Assembly: GCF_000016285.1 (NCBI RefSeq)
Contig: NC_011989.1
Span: 3,165,001-3,229,000, forward strand
Source: Allorhizobium ampelinum S4
GTDB lineage: Bacteria > Pseudomonadota > Alphaproteobacteria > Rhizobiales > Rhizobiaceae
Direction: 5' to 3'
Length of the DNA stretch: 64,000 nt
Shown: in pieces, positions 8,511 to 17,980 of the stretch
How positions within the stretch are numbered: position 1 is the stretch's first letter
How the letters are laid out: each line of letters opens with the position of its first letter
Notes under the pieces: model-generated
Seen by the model: only the letters and a program-made list of their open reading frames with translations
What the model was told of the DNA's origin: nothing
Database searches by the model: none
Position numbers and translations under genes: made by a program

Positions 8511-9414
8511 CCTGAAGACAGGCACCGCCATTGCCGGGATGCTGGGCGCGCTTTTGCAGGCTGCCGCAGCCGATCTTGATAGGGGCGCAGAAGCCCAGGC
8601 CGACGAACGGGACCGGGCCGTCCATCTTGCGCGCCGCAAACTGAAGCGCGCCAGAGCTCTCTACCGGCTGATCGCCCCGGCCATTGCCGACCTGCGTCGC
8701 CGGGAAAACCGGCGGATAGGCGATATTGCCCGCAGCCTTTCAGCACTTCGCGATGCTGCCGCATTGCTGGAAAGTGTCGAGGCGCTTCAAGAAGCAACCC
8801 TCAGCGATGAAGAAGCCGATGCCCTGCAACAGGCGTGGTCACTCCTGTCCAATCGCCATGAACGGCTGTCGGCCAATCTGGAGGCAGGCCAGAGCGCAGT
8901 GATGCGCGATGCGGCAGACGGCTGCCGTGAGGCGGCAGATGTCGCCATGGGGATTGAGTTCAACGACCGGCCCGCCAAGGTCGCCCGGATATTTGCCAAG
9001 GCCTGGGCCAAGACCTTCAAGCGCGCTGAAGCAGCCATTGCAGCCTGCCGCGAGGGCAGCGAAGCTGAAAGCTACCATGCGCTGCGCAAGGCCACCCAGA
9101 CCTATTGGATGCATTTGTCCTTGCTGCGCGATCTTTGGCCAAGCGCCATGGAGATGAAACGCAGCGCCGCCAAGCAACTGGCCGATCTGCTGGGCCATGA
9201 AAATGACCTGTCGGTGCTGACCTCGGTGCTGGATGAAGACTCAAGTCTGTTTGCTGGCGGCGAAACTTTGTCCCATCTGCTCGCCATCATCATCCGCCAG
9301 CAGCAAACCCTGCGTCGGCAAGCACTTGAGGCGGCGGATGCATTGTTTGCCGACGGACCCGACCTTGAACCGGCCGTCATCGAAGCATTCTGGCTGCGGG
9401 CCGCAGCGCAATAG
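8488..9414 (+). CDS. CHAD domain protein
   Basis: 308-residue, almost fully helical protein with conserved histidines and positively charged residues typical of CHAD (VHLARRKLKRARALYRLI near 45-60, YHALRKATQTYWMHLSLL near 195, LLGHENDLSVL near 235). CHAD domains bind inorganic polyphosphate. I chose ATG 8488 (GGAAAGG just upstream); the longer open frame from 8293 runs inside the CYTH gene. It is translationally coupled to CYTH and followed 10 bp later by a WYL regulator, forming a three-gene unit. Confidence 0.88.
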   Translation: MAYRLRPDLKTGTAIAGMLGALLQAAAADLDRGAEAQADERDRAVHLARRKLKRARALYRLIAPAIADLRRRENRRIGDIARSLSALRDAAALLESVEALQEATLSDEEADALQQAWSLLSNRHERLSANLEAGQSAVMRDAADGCREAADVAMGIEFNDRPAKVARIFAKAWAKTFKRAEAAIAACREGSEAESYHALRKATQTYWMHLSLLRDLWPSAMEMKRSAAKQLADLLGHENDLSVLTSVLDEDSSLFAGGETLSHLLAIIIRQQQTLRRQALEAADALFADGPDLEPAVIEAFWLRAAAQ

Positions 9415-9424
9415 GCAGCAGTTG

Positions 9425-10123
9425 ATGACCCGGTCTGAGCGTCTTCTTTCATTGCTGCAAATTCTGCGGCGCTATCGCCGCCCGGTGACCGGACAGGTGT
9501 TGGCCGAAGAACTGGGCGTCTCCATCCGCACGCTCTACCGCGACATTGCCACGCTCCAGAGCCAGGGCGCCGGTATCGAGGGAGAGGCCGGTCTTGGCTA
9601 TGTGCTGCGTCCGGGCTACATGCTGCCACCACTGATGTTCAGCCCACAGGAAATCGAAGCGCTGGTGCTTGGTTCCCGCTTTGTCGCACAACGAACCGAC
9701 CAGCATCTGGCCTTTGCCGCCCGCGACGCGCTTGCAAAAATCACCGCTGTGCTGCCCGACGAACTTCGCCGCAGCCTTGAGGATAATAGCCTGCTGGTCG
9801 GACCAAGCGATAAAGCGGCGGGGCAGCTTCCGGCCGATCTCAGCCCATATCGGCAAGCGATCCGCGCAGAACATGTGCTGCATATCGTCTACCGAGATGA
9901 AAAAGGGGTGGCGAGCAACCGCGATATCTGGCCCTTCGCCCTGACATTCTTTGAAGGCGCACGGATCTTGCTGGCATGGTGTACGCTGCGGGAAGATTTC
10001 AGACATTTTCGCTGCGACCGCATTGGGGAGTGCAAGACACTCGCTCTGCGCTACCCGGTGCGTCGAGCCAGCCTGCTGAAACGATGGCGCGAGCATAACA
10101 GCATTCCAGATCGGATTTTTTAG
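9425..10123 (+). CDS. HTH/WYL-type transcriptional regulator (YafY family)
   Basis: 232 residues. The N-terminal HTH_11 domain (about 1-55, with GQVLAEELGVSIRTLYRDIATLQSQG) is followed by GYVLRPGYMLPPLMFSPQEIEALVLG and a C-terminal WYL domain (about 135-220: HIVYRDEKG, WPFALTFFEGARILLAWC, FRHFRCDRI), which senses small ligands or nucleic-acid signals. It lies 10 bp after the CHAD gene and may regulate this small operon or the VOC gene that follows. A short CTGCC-loop-GGCAG hairpin lies about 40 bp past its end. Confidence 0.88.
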   Translation: MTRSERLLSLLQILRRYRRPVTGQVLAEELGVSIRTLYRDIATLQSQGAGIEGEAGLGYVLRPGYMLPPLMFSPQEIEALVLGSRFVAQRTDQHLAFAARDALAKITAVLPDELRRSLEDNSLLVGPSDKAAGQLPADLSPYRQAIRAEHVLHIVYRDEKGVASNRDIWPFALTFFEGARILLAWCTLREDFRHFRCDRIGECKTLALRYPVRRASLLKRWREHNSIPDRIF

Positions 10124-10219
10124 AGCGTCAGACAAAAGAGCAGAGCTGTCAACACTCCTGCCATTTTTTGGCAGCAGGCTGAGTTACAAACCGGGCGTCA
10201 ACCTGAAGGAGACGTTCCC

Positions 10220-10597
10220 ATGACAGCCACCTCGACCCCGAAAATGACCATTCTTTACGTCGACGCACCCGAGACAAGCGCCCATTTCTATCAGCAGGTC
10301 TTCGGTCTTGCGCCTGTCGAATTATCGGCGACATTTGCCATGTTCGCGCTGCCGGGCGGGTTCATTCTCGGCCTCTGGTCCCGCCACACCGTTGAGCCTG
10401 CGGCAAGCATCGCAGGCGGTGGCTGCGAACTGGCGATCCGGGCCGATACGGCTGCGGATGTCGATGATCTCCACGCGCAATGGCAAGCGCTTGGCGTACC
10501 CATGCTGCAAGCACCGACCGATATGGAGTTCGGGCGGACTTTCCTCGCCACCGATCCAGACGGCCACCGGATTCGCGTCTTCAACCCACCGGCATGA
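10220..10597 (+). CDS. VOC/glyoxalase-bleomycin-resistance family protein
   Basis: 125-residue vicinal-oxygen-chelate fold protein. It shows the paired beta-alpha-beta-beta-beta modules: ILYVDAPETSAHFYQQVFGL, FALPGGFILGLW, then LHAQWQALGVPMLQ and the closing TFLATDPDGHRIRVFNP. The members include glyoxalases, dioxygenases and antibiotic-binding proteins, so the reaction cannot be named. GGAGACG precedes the ATG. It is monocistronic by appearance, downstream of the WYL regulator. Confidence 0.87.
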   Translation: MTATSTPKMTILYVDAPETSAHFYQQVFGLAPVELSATFAMFALPGGFILGLWSRHTVEPAASIAGGGCELAIRADTAADVDDLHAQWQALGVPMLQAPTDMEFGRTFLATDPDGHRIRVFNPPA

Positions 10598-10673
10598 CTT
10601 GACGAAACTCAAAGCGTGGTGTGCCTGCTGAAATTCGTTGATTCCCGGCGGCATTGGCAGTATTTCGCACGCC

Positions 10674-11618
10674 ATGACAGACGATCTTCAAAATCCTCGC
10701 CATGAAGAGGGCGGCGCATTCTGTGTGGCCGCGCTCTATCATTTTGCGTCCTTCGCGCGGTTCGAAAGCTTCCGCGAACCGCTTGATGCGCTCTGCAAGG
10801 CGCAGGGCGTCAAGGGTACGTTGCTTTTGGCCCATGAAGGCATCAATGGCACGATTGCCGGCACGGATGCGGGCATTGCCGCGGTGCTGGCCTATTTGCG
10901 CGCCCAGCCGGAATTTGCCAGTCTTGAGCACAAGGAAAGCCGGGCGTCGAAAATGCCGTTCGTGCGCATGAAGGTGAAGCTGAAGAAAGAGATCGTCACC
11001 ATGGGGGTCGAGGATATCGACCCCAACAAGATCGTTGGCACCTATGTCGATCCCAAGGACTGGAACGCGCTGATTTCCGATCCGGACACCATCGTCATCG
11101 ACACCCGCAACGATTACGAGACCGCCATCGGCATTTTCCGGGGCGCTGTCGATCCCAATACCAAGACGTTCCGCGAGTTTCCCGATTGGGTGAAGAACAA
11201 TCCCGGTCTGCACAACAAGCCGAAAATCGCCATGTATTGCACCGGCGGCATCCGCTGCGAAAAGGCCACGGCCTTCATGAAACAACAGGGTTTCGAAGAG
11301 GTCTACCATCTGAAGGGTGGTATCCTGAAATATCTGGAAAACGTGCCGGAGGAAGAAAGCCTGTGGGACGGCGCCTGTTTCGTATTCGACGAGCGCGTGT
11401 CCGTGACCCACGGATTGAAGGAGGGCGACCACCAGCTGTGCCACGCCTGCCGCAACCCGATCACGCCGGAAGAACTGTCCTCGCCCTATTATGAGGCAGG
11501 CGTATCGTGCAGCCATTGCTATGAGACCCGCACAGAAGAAGACCGGGATCGCTATCGCCAACGCCAGAAACAGATTGCGCTGGCCAAGCAGCGCGGCGAA
11601 CGGCATATCGGCGGCTGA
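10674..11618 (+). CDS. trhO: tRNA uridine(34) hydroxylase, rhodanese family
   Basis: Cytoplasmic enzyme (formerly YceA) that hydroxylates wobble uridine of tRNAs as the first step to 5-oxyacetyluridine-type modifications. 314 residues: an N-terminal acylphosphatase-like UPF0176 domain ([16 protein letters not shown] near 50-65), a rhodanese domain with IDTRNDYE and the catalytic cysteine in [12 protein letters not shown] (about 190), and a C-terminal zinc-type cluster LCHACRNP...CSHCYE. All are intact. ATG 10674 follows a region without a strong SD; the frame extension to 10638 is less convincing. Confidence 0.94.
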   Translation: MTDDLQNPRHEEGGAFCVAALYHFASFARFESFREPLDALCKAQGVKGTLLLAHEGINGTIAGTDAGIAAVLAYLRAQPEFASLEHKESRASKMPFVRMKVKLKKEIVTMGVEDIDPNKIVGTYVDPKDWNALISDPDTIVIDTRNDYETAIGIFRGAVDPNTKTFREFPDWVKNNPGLHNKPKIAMYCTGGIRCEKATAFMKQQGFEEVYHLKGGILKYLENVPEEESLWDGACFVFDERVSVTHGLKEGDHQLCHACRNPITPEELSSPYYEAGVSCSHCYETRTEEDRDRYRQRQKQIALAKQRGERHIGG

Positions 11619-11670
11619 TCCGGGATCTGTGAGGCAGCGCTTGCCGCCACACGTCCAGGCATAAGGATTG

Positions 11671-12420
11671 TCACGACAGGAGCGCAAGATCCGGTTGATC
11701 GAACCGTTCAAACGCTGGGCGGGCGAGAAGATAGCCCTGAATATAGGGCACGCCCATATCCTTCAGCACATCCAGCTCTTCCTTGGTCTCGACCCCTTCA
11801 CACAGGGGAAGAATGCCGAACTCCGTCAACATCGCCAGCGTATGGCGCAACACGATCCGCTTGGCGCGATCCTGATCGATACCGCGCACCAGTTCCATAT
11901 CCAGCTTGACGATATCGGGCTGAAATTTCGCCAGAAGCGTCAGCCCGGCATGGCCCGCGCCAAAATCGTCAATCGCCGTCTTGAAGCCAATGCTGCGATA
12001 GGTTTTCAGAATGTTGAGCAGATGATCGGTATCGATCCGCTCGTTTTCGGTAAATTCAAACAGAATCCGATTCAGGGGAAAGCCGACCCGTTCAGCGGTT
12101 TTAAGCGTCAGGCGAATACAGGCACGCGGCTCGTAAACGGCATTGGGCATGAAATTGATGGACAGCTTGGCCGTTGACGCCTCCGGTAGCAAGGACGCCG
12201 CCAGTTCAATGGCCTTAACTCGACAGTTTTGATCAAAGGCATAGCGATTTTGCGTGTTGATACCGGCCATGACCGTGGCGGCACCGGCACCGTCCGTGCC
12301 ACGCACCAGCGCTTCATACCCAAACACAGCGCTAGTTCGGACATCAACAATTGGCTGAAATGCCATGGAAAACGGGAGGTCGAACGCCGTCCCGTCCCGG
12401 CAACTTTCACATGCCGTCAT
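11671..12420 (-). CDS. EAL domain cyclic-di-GMP phosphodiesterase
   Basis: 249-residue stand-alone EAL protein expected to hydrolyse c-di-GMP. The catalytic set appears complete: YEALVRG (EAL), the asparagine in LSINFMP, the glutamate in FEFTENE, IDDFGAG, the lysine in VKLDMEL, CEGVET and the glutamine in IQGYLL. No sensor domain precedes it beyond about 15 residues that include CESC, so regulation must come from elsewhere. ATG 12420 has GGGAGA upstream; the frame reaches 12477 with an in-frame alternative. c-di-GMP signalling in rhizobia controls motility and surface polysaccharide. Confidence 0.92.
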   Translation of the reverse strand: MTACESCRDGTAFDLPFSMAFQPIVDVRTSAVFGYEALVRGTDGAGAATVMAGINTQNRYAFDQNCRVKAIELAASLLPEASTAKLSINFMPNAVYEPRACIRLTLKTAERVGFPLNRILFEFTENERIDTDHLLNILKTYRSIGFKTAIDDFGAGHAGLTLLAKFQPDIVKLDMELVRGIDQDRAKRIVLRHTLAMLTEFGILPLCEGVETKEELDVLKDMGVPYIQGYLLARPAFERFDQPDLALLS

Positions 12421-12533
12421 CCAGATCTCCCGTTTAAAACTCAGAGCAATTCTATTCTGAAATCTTGAAGAATTCACTTCTGCTAAAAAATCCGGAAAAT
12501 ACGGTGGGAATGAGGGCGCGACTATACCAATCG

Positions 12534-12869
12534 CTATTTCCGATGCTGTTTCTTGATCGTATCGATTTCGTACATCAGCGCCCGAAAGGCGATAATCGCC
12601 TCGTTATCGGCCAGTTTTTCATCCAGGACCAGCGGCTCCAGCTGTTTGATCACCACGCGCAGAGCGTCCTCGATACGACCAAGCTGCTTGCCGTAGCTGG
12701 CAACATTCATCAATATATCCTTCTCGGCCTCGGGATTGGTCGAGGGGCCGACATCGATATTGAACGTGACCAGACTGGCCTGCCCGACCTGGGTCGGACT
12801 ATAGACCCAGGTCCATGGATTGATCGCCTGAGTGACATTGCCTGACAGTGGCAGCTGTACCCGTCCCAT
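12534..12869 (-). CDS. Conserved hypothetical protein
   Basis: 111 residues, starting MGRVQLPLSGNVTQAINPW at ATG 12869, which has GGGG about 8 bases upstream; a second ATG lies two codons earlier. The first half is beta-rich with an NPWTWVYSPTQVGQ stretch and the second half is helical (AEKDILMNVASYGKQLGRIEDALRVVI). No signal peptide, cysteine or transmembrane helix. Codon use matches its neighbours. I do not recognise a family with confidence. Confidence 0.65.
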   Translation of the reverse strand: MGRVQLPLSGNVTQAINPWTWVYSPTQVGQASLVTFNIDVGPSTNPEAEKDILMNVASYGKQLGRIEDALRVVIKQLEPLVLDEKLADNEAIIAFRALMYEIDTIKKQHRK

Positions 12870-12988
12870 ATGCATTCCCCCTTTTGATAGACACAACCTG
12901 AGAGGGAAGTTTGCCGTGTTGCGGCGCAATAAGCAAGAGCGCGACCACGCAAGAACGAGGGGGCCAGAAACGAGGCGGCAGAATGGCC

Positions 12989-14362
12989 TCATTCGGCGCT
13001 GTGGTTGCCCTTGGGAAATTCGGCTGCCAGCGCGCTATACCATTTGCCGCTGTTTTTCAGCGTGCGAACCTGCGTGCCATAATCGACATGCACGAGGCCA
13101 AACCGCATACGGTAGCCTTCGGCCCATTCGAAATTATCCATCAGGCTCCAGGCGAAATAGCCCTTCATGGGGATGCCGCTGGCAATCAGGTCGGCAATCA
13201 CGCCCAGATGCTCGGCGTAATAATCCAGCCGTGGCTGGTCATCCACCACGCCCTCGGCCACCTCCATATTATAGCAGGCACCGTTTTCAGTGATGTAGCA
13301 GACCGGCAGCGTGTAGCGATCATAGAGCCCTTCCACCAGGGACTTCAGCGCCGGGGCATAGACTTCCCAGCCGATATCGGTCTTGACTGATGAGACCGGC
13401 GGCGCATCCACCGTGGCGGGGAACTCGGCGCCCTCAGCCGGATTGTCGGCAACCCGCATCGGCGTGTAATAATTCAGGCCCCACCAATCGAGTTTCTGGG
13501 AAATGACCTCCAGATCGCCATCCTCGATGACAGGCATGCGGTCGCCCAAAGCAGCAAAAAATTCTGCCGGATATTCGCCCTTGAAGACCGGATCGAAGAA
13601 AGCGCCATTGTGAAACTGATGGGCACGTTCAGCGGCGGCCTGATCAGCCGCACTCTGCGAGCCGGGGATGACCGAATGGGCGTTCAGCACCAGACCAGCA
13701 GGCACCTGCGGCGCGACCTGCCTGATAGCATCAATGCCCAGCCCATGGGCGAGATTGGTATAGTGCAAGGCATGCAGCGCTGCCTCCATATTGCGCTCGC
13801 CCGGCGCATGCACGCCGTAGAGATGGCTAAGCCAGACCGAGCACCACGGCTCATTGAACGTCGCCACGGCATCCAGCCGGTCGCCCAGCCGCGCCATCAC
13901 CAGCTTGGCATAGCGCTGGAAGGCATAGGCCGTGGAGCGCGCCGTCCAGCCGCCATCGCCCATCAGCGCCAGCGGCAGATCCCAATGGTAGAGCGTCGCA
14001 TAGGCTTTGATGCCACGATCTTTCAAGCCATCGACCAGCTTGTCGTAAAAATCCAGCCCCGCCTCATTCACCCGGCCCGTGCCATCAGGAATAATGCGCG
14101 GCCAGGCGATGGAAAATCGATAGGCGGAAACGCCCATCTCCTGGATCAGGTCGAGATCCTGTTCCCAGCGATTGTAATGATCGCAGGCCATATCGCCATT
14201 ATGCCGCTCAAACACCCGCCCCGGCATGTTGGAAAACGCATCCCAGATGCAGGGCTTGCGCCCATCCGCCTTGGTGGCCCCTTCAATCTGGTAGGCGGCG
14301 GTGGCCACACCAAACAGGAAATCACCGGGGAAGCGGGCGGCAAGGGCTTTGGGGTCGGTCAT
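12989..14362 (-). CDS. Beta-glucosidase, glycoside hydrolase family 1
   Basis: Retaining glycosidase of 457 residues (usual family length about 450) that releases glucose from beta-linked disaccharides or aryl glucosides in the cytoplasm. The N-terminus has FLFGVATAAYQIEG; the acid/base glutamate is in ATFNEPW (about 165-170) and the nucleophile in CYITENGA (about 360). The C-terminal GYFAWSLMDNFEWAEGY lines the glucose pocket. No signal peptide. It appears monocistronic; about 236 bp of AT-rich intergenic DNA lie upstream. A related Agrobacterium enzyme (Abg) is well characterised. Confidence 0.95.
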   Translation of the reverse strand: MTDPKALAARFPGDFLFGVATAAYQIEGATKADGRKPCIWDAFSNMPGRVFERHNGDMACDHYNRWEQDLDLIQEMGVSAYRFSIAWPRIIPDGTGRVNEAGLDFYDKLVDGLKDRGIKAYATLYHWDLPLALMGDGGWTARSTAYAFQRYAKLVMARLGDRLDAVATFNEPWCSVWLSHLYGVHAPGERNMEAALHALHYTNLAHGLGIDAIRQVAPQVPAGLVLNAHSVIPGSQSAADQAAAERAHQFHNGAFFDPVFKGEYPAEFFAALGDRMPVIEDGDLEVISQKLDWWGLNYYTPMRVADNPAEGAEFPATVDAPPVSSVKTDIGWEVYAPALKSLVEGLYDRYTLPVCYITENGACYNMEVAEGVVDDQPRLDYYAEHLGVIADLIASGIPMKGYFAWSLMDNFEWAEGYRMRFGLVHVDYGTQVRTLKNSGKWYSALAAEFPKGNHSAE

Positions 14363-14598
14363 CGTGGCTCCTTGTTGCGATCATGGACGCAGGCGGCCTG
14401 TTTATACCGCGCATAGCATCGGAACAAATGACAGTTTTCAACAGCTGAACGTTTGCCCTGGAAATTGGGGTGAACCGCTCTAATTCTCTCCGAATAAATA
14501 TAATTATATCGATGTCATTGCTGCGCCAATACCATCGATTTCCATTCATTCGAATAGCCTGATTCTATAGCGATTTCTCCAATAGTCATAGTGGCGCC

Positions 14599-15645
14599 AT
14601 GCGAAGAACCGTCATCGTCAGTATCATAGTCATCCTCAGCATTTTGGCGATCCAGCAATGGCTCGTGATTGGCCTGTTCTCCCACAATGTCTATTCTTTC
14701 TTTTATCCCAGCGAGGCGAAGAAGCATGAGGAGAGAGCCGCCGCCGCCTTTCTGAATGGAATCGATCTCGACGATGGCAACTATGCACTCGTGATCGCTA
14801 AGCCGGACGAGGCCCGCGTCATCACCGATAAGACCGTATTGCGGGCCAACAGTAACGACATCACGACCCTGTTCGATTTCACGCAATACCTCCCGGCAGA
14901 ACGACCGGCCGGCTATTCTCTTCAACTTTTCAGAAACGGAACGGAAGTGAAACACGACGGCGTTCTCCGCGAGGAAAAATTCATCGTGCCTGAAAAGGTC
15001 TGGCAGGCAGGCACTGTCGTGACGTCAGAGGAAGTCAGCCTTCCGCGGGATGATTATGTGAAAGAAATTGAAAGACTGGATAAGGAACCGGGCGTTCTCT
15101 GGATCAGCAAAGAGCCGACGAAAGCGCCGGAAATCGATCTTAAGTTCCGCATCAATGTCCCGACAATCGCCATAGCGGCAGGCCACGAATTTGACTCCAA
15201 CAGTTATAGCGCCAAGCTCAAGCAACGGCTTTCGGCCCTGATCGGGACTGTCGGACCGTTCACGATTGATGTAACGGCAGGGCAAGGGACCGGGAGACAA
15301 TTCCTGACCAATGGCGACGATGACGACAACACCATCCGATCCACTAACGACCAATCCGGCTATCTCGGTATCGATGATTTCGATATGTATTTTTTCTATG
15401 CCGATCTGGAGAGCAATCAAGCCGTCTTCGACTATCTCCAAGCCCACAGCGCCGATATCGAAAACCTTGTCGCCGCAGACCGCAATCGTGATCTGGTTCT
15501 TGCTGCAAGGGCGCGCGTTGTAAAAGACGGCAAGGTAAACATTCCCGTCGAAAAGGTCGGCATCTCCGGCTATCAGGATAGAGTAGAAATTTGGGATCTT
15601 CAGCCGGTCCTGTACTATGCGCAGTATTGGCGCGAGAACCACTGA
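14599..15645 (+). CDS. Unknown protein with N-terminal membrane anchor
   Basis: 348 residues. A single N-terminal hydrophobic helix (about 5-27) suggests an uncleaved anchor with the rest outside the cytoplasm. The remainder is mixed alpha/beta and very acidic around residues 235-250 (NGDDDDN), which might bind divalent cations. I recognise no domain. The base composition looks lower in G+C than the adjoining beta-glucosidase and no clear SD site precedes the ATG, so recent acquisition is possible. Inverted repeats CCCTTCG/CGAAGGG just after the stop (about 15654-15680) could act as a terminator for this gene and for the converging one. Confidence 0.7.
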   Translation: MRRTVIVSIIVILSILAIQQWLVIGLFSHNVYSFFYPSEAKKHEERAAAAFLNGIDLDDGNYALVIAKPDEARVITDKTVLRANSNDITTLFDFTQYLPAERPAGYSLQLFRNGTEVKHDGVLREEKFIVPEKVWQAGTVVTSEEVSLPRDDYVKEIERLDKEPGVLWISKEPTKAPEIDLKFRINVPTIAIAAGHEFDSNSYSAKLKQRLSALIGTVGPFTIDVTAGQGTGRQFLTNGDDDDNTIRSTNDQSGYLGIDDFDMYFFYADLESNQAVFDYLQAHSADIENLVAADRNRDLVLAARARVVKDGKVNIPVEKVGISGYQDRVEIWDLQPVLYYAQYWRENH

Positions 15646-15703
15646 CATCTCGCCCCTTCGATCATTACCAGGACCGAAGGGACGGCAACCGTTTGCAGTT
15701 TGC

Positions 15704-16885
15704 TTATCGAGACGAAACCCGCACCCAGGCCCCATTCTGCTTGGATGATTCAATACACGCCGTCACAAAGGCCACGCCCTTCACCCCATCATCCACCGTG
15801 GGATAAACCACATCAGGATCAACCGCCGCCCCCGTTCTTGCCGCAAGGATCGCTTGGGCCGCCTCGGAATAGATGGTGGCAAAAGCTTCGAGATAGCCTT
15901 CGGGATGGCCGCCGGGAATGCGGGTGACGCGGGCAGCTGCCCCGCCAGCACCAGCACCGCCGCGGGTGATTAGCTGTTTCGGTTCGCCGAGCTTGGTATA
16001 CCAGAGGTAGTTCGGGTCGGCCTGTGTCCACTCAATCCCGGCTTTTGTGCCGTAGATACGCACTTTCAAGCCGTTTTCATTGCCGGTTGCTACCTGGCTG
16101 CACCAGAGCAAGCCTTTGGCTCCGCCTTGGAAACGCAGCATCACATGGGCGTTGTCATCCAGCCTGCGGCCTTCGACAAAGGTGTGCACATCGGCGGCGA
16201 GTTCCTCCAGTTCCAGCCCGGAAATGAAGCTGCCGAGGTTATAGGCATGGGTGCCGATATCGCCGGTGGAGCCGCCGACACCGGATTGGGCCGGGTCGGT
16301 GCGCCAGACGGCCTGCTTGGCGCCTGTCTGCTCTACCGGTTCCGCCAGCCAATCCTGCGGATATTCCATCTGTACCAGCCGGATCTCCCCCAACTCGCCG
16401 TTTTGCACCAGTTCACGGGCATGACGCACCATGGGATAGCCCGTGTAATTGTGGGTGAGGATGAACAGCGCCTTGGCTTTGTCGGCCACCTCTTTCAGCT
16501 TTTTGGCGTCGTCCAGATTGGAGGTCAGCGGCTTGTCGCAGATCACATGGATGCCGCGTTCCAGAAAGGCTTTCGCCGCCGGGTAATGCATGTGATTGGG
16601 CGTGACGATAGACACCGCCTCGATCCCATCCGGGCGCGCCGCCTCTTTCTCTGCCATTTCTTCAAAAGAGCCGTAGCAGCGGGTGGGATCAAGCCCCAGA
16701 TCCCGGCCCGAGGCCAGGGATTTCTCCGGCGTGGAGGACAAAGCTCCCGCCACAAGATCGTAATGATCGTCGAGCCTTGCCGCCATGCGGTGGACCGCGC
16801 CAATAAACGCGCCCTGCCCGCCGCCCACCATGCCGAGACGAATTTTCGCGGCGCGTTGCTCGGATTTGCTTGCTTCGATTGTCAT
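15704..16885 (-). CDS. Gfo/Idh/MocA family NAD(P)-dependent oxidoreductase
   Basis: 393-residue dehydrogenase of sugars or inositols. The Rossmann nucleotide motif is near the N-terminus (GMVGGGQGAFIGAVH), followed by VSIVTPNHMHYPAAKAFLERG and the catalytic CDKPLTSN, which corresponds to the EKP motif. A C-terminal substrate domain contains GDIGTHAYNL with the usual histidine. It lies 18 bp after the isomerase/epimerase gene on the same strand, so the two are co-transcribed and probably act in one sugar or polyol pathway. Substrate is not determined. Confidence 0.9.
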   Translation of the reverse strand: MTIEASKSEQRAAKIRLGMVGGGQGAFIGAVHRMAARLDDHYDLVAGALSSTPEKSLASGRDLGLDPTRCYGSFEEMAEKEAARPDGIEAVSIVTPNHMHYPAAKAFLERGIHVICDKPLTSNLDDAKKLKEVADKAKALFILTHNYTGYPMVRHARELVQNGELGEIRLVQMEYPQDWLAEPVEQTGAKQAVWRTDPAQSGVGGSTGDIGTHAYNLGSFISGLELEELAADVHTFVEGRRLDDNAHVMLRFQGGAKGLLWCSQVATGNENGLKVRIYGTKAGIEWTQADPNYLWYTKLGEPKQLITRGGAGAGGAAARVTRIPGGHPEGYLEAFATIYSEAAQAILAARTGAAVDPDVVYPTVDDGVKGVAFVTACIESSKQNGAWVRVSSR

Positions 16886-16903
16886 GATGTCCTTCCTTCG
16901 CCG

Positions 16904-17956
16904 TTACAGTCCCAGCATCCGCCGGTTGGCCGCCTCATCCGTGCCGCTGGCGGCGAAATCGTCAAAGGCGTGCTCCGTCACCCTGATAATATGGGCCTTG
17001 ACGAATTCTGCCCCTTCGCGGGCGCCGTCTTCTGGGTGTTTCAGCGCGCATTCCCACTCGACCACGGCCCAGCCTTCGAAATCATTGGCCGCCATTTTCG
17101 AGAAGATCGCGCCGAAATCCACCTGTCCATCGCCCGGCGACCGGAAGCGGCCTGCACGGTTGACCCAGGATTGGTAGCCACCGTAAACGCCCTGTCGGCC
17201 ATTCGGATTGAACTCGGCATCCTTGACGTGAAACATCTTGATCCGGTCTTTGTAGATGTCGATATTGTCGAGATAATCGAGGCATTGCAGCACATAATGC
17301 GAGGGATCGTAGAGCATGTTGGCGCGGGAATGGTTCTTCACCCGCTCCAGGAACATCTCGAAGGTTACGCCATCATGCAGGTCTTCGCCGGGGTGGATTT
17401 CGTAGCACACATCGACGCCCTGCTCGTCGGCATAGTCGAGAATGGGCAGCCAGCGTTTGGCCAGTTCGTCAAATGCGGTTTCCACCAGACCTGCGGGGCG
17501 CTGCGGCCATGGGTAGATAAACGGCCACGCCAGCGCCCCGGAAAAAGTGGCATGTGCCTTGATGCCGAGATGGCGTGAAGCTTTCAGCGCGTATTTCACC
17601 TGTTGTACCGCCCATTCCTGCCGGGCCTTCGGGTTGCCACGCACTTCCGGGGCAGCGAAACCGTCAAACGCCTCATCATAGGCCGGATGCACTGCCACCA
17701 ATTGGCCCTGCAAATGGGTGGACAGCTCGGTAATCTCGACGCCATTGGCGCGGGCCACACCGGCCAGTTCGTCACAATAATCCTTGGATTCCGCGGCTTT
17801 TTTCAGGTCGATCAACTGGCTGGCCCAGGTCGGAACCTGCACGCCGAGATAGCCTTTATCGGCAGCCCATTTGGTAATCGCATCCCACGAATTGAAGGGC
17901 GCGGCGTCACCGGCAAACTGGCCCAAAAACAAGGCAGGGCCTTTAATCGTCTTCAT
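16904..17956 (-). CDS. Sugar phosphate isomerase/epimerase (xylose-isomerase-like TIM barrel)
   Basis: 350-residue AP-endonuclease-2-type TIM barrel, the fold of IolE and related sugar epimerases. Metal ligands are suggested by VCYEIHPGED, MLYDPSHYV, MFHVKDAEF and the late VVEWEC. I chose ATG 17956 since GGAGG lies about 8 bases upstream; the open frame to 18004 includes non-conserved residues. It is the first gene after the xylA terminator and is paired with the oxidoreductase. Pairs of this kind often work in inositol or unusual-sugar catabolism. Confidence 0.88.
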   Translation of the reverse strand: MKTIKGPALFLGQFAGDAAPFNSWDAITKWAADKGYLGVQVPTWASQLIDLKKAAESKDYCDELAGVARANGVEITELSTHLQGQLVAVHPAYDEAFDGFAAPEVRGNPKARQEWAVQQVKYALKASRHLGIKAHATFSGALAWPFIYPWPQRPAGLVETAFDELAKRWLPILDYADEQGVDVCYEIHPGEDLHDGVTFEMFLERVKNHSRANMLYDPSHYVLQCLDYLDNIDIYKDRIKMFHVKDAEFNPNGRQGVYGGYQSWVNRAGRFRSPGDGQVDFGAIFSKMAANDFEGWAVVEWECALKHPEDGAREGAEFVKAHIIRVTEHAFDDFAASGTDEAANRRMLGL

Positions 17957-17980
17957 AAACATCTCCTCCAAAATGATACT

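Noticed and set aside
12534..12992. Longer form of the conserved hypothetical protein beginning at 12992
   Set aside because: The first 40 residues are Cys/Arg/Leu-rich without an SD site, while ATG 12869 follows a GGGG motif at proper spacing.
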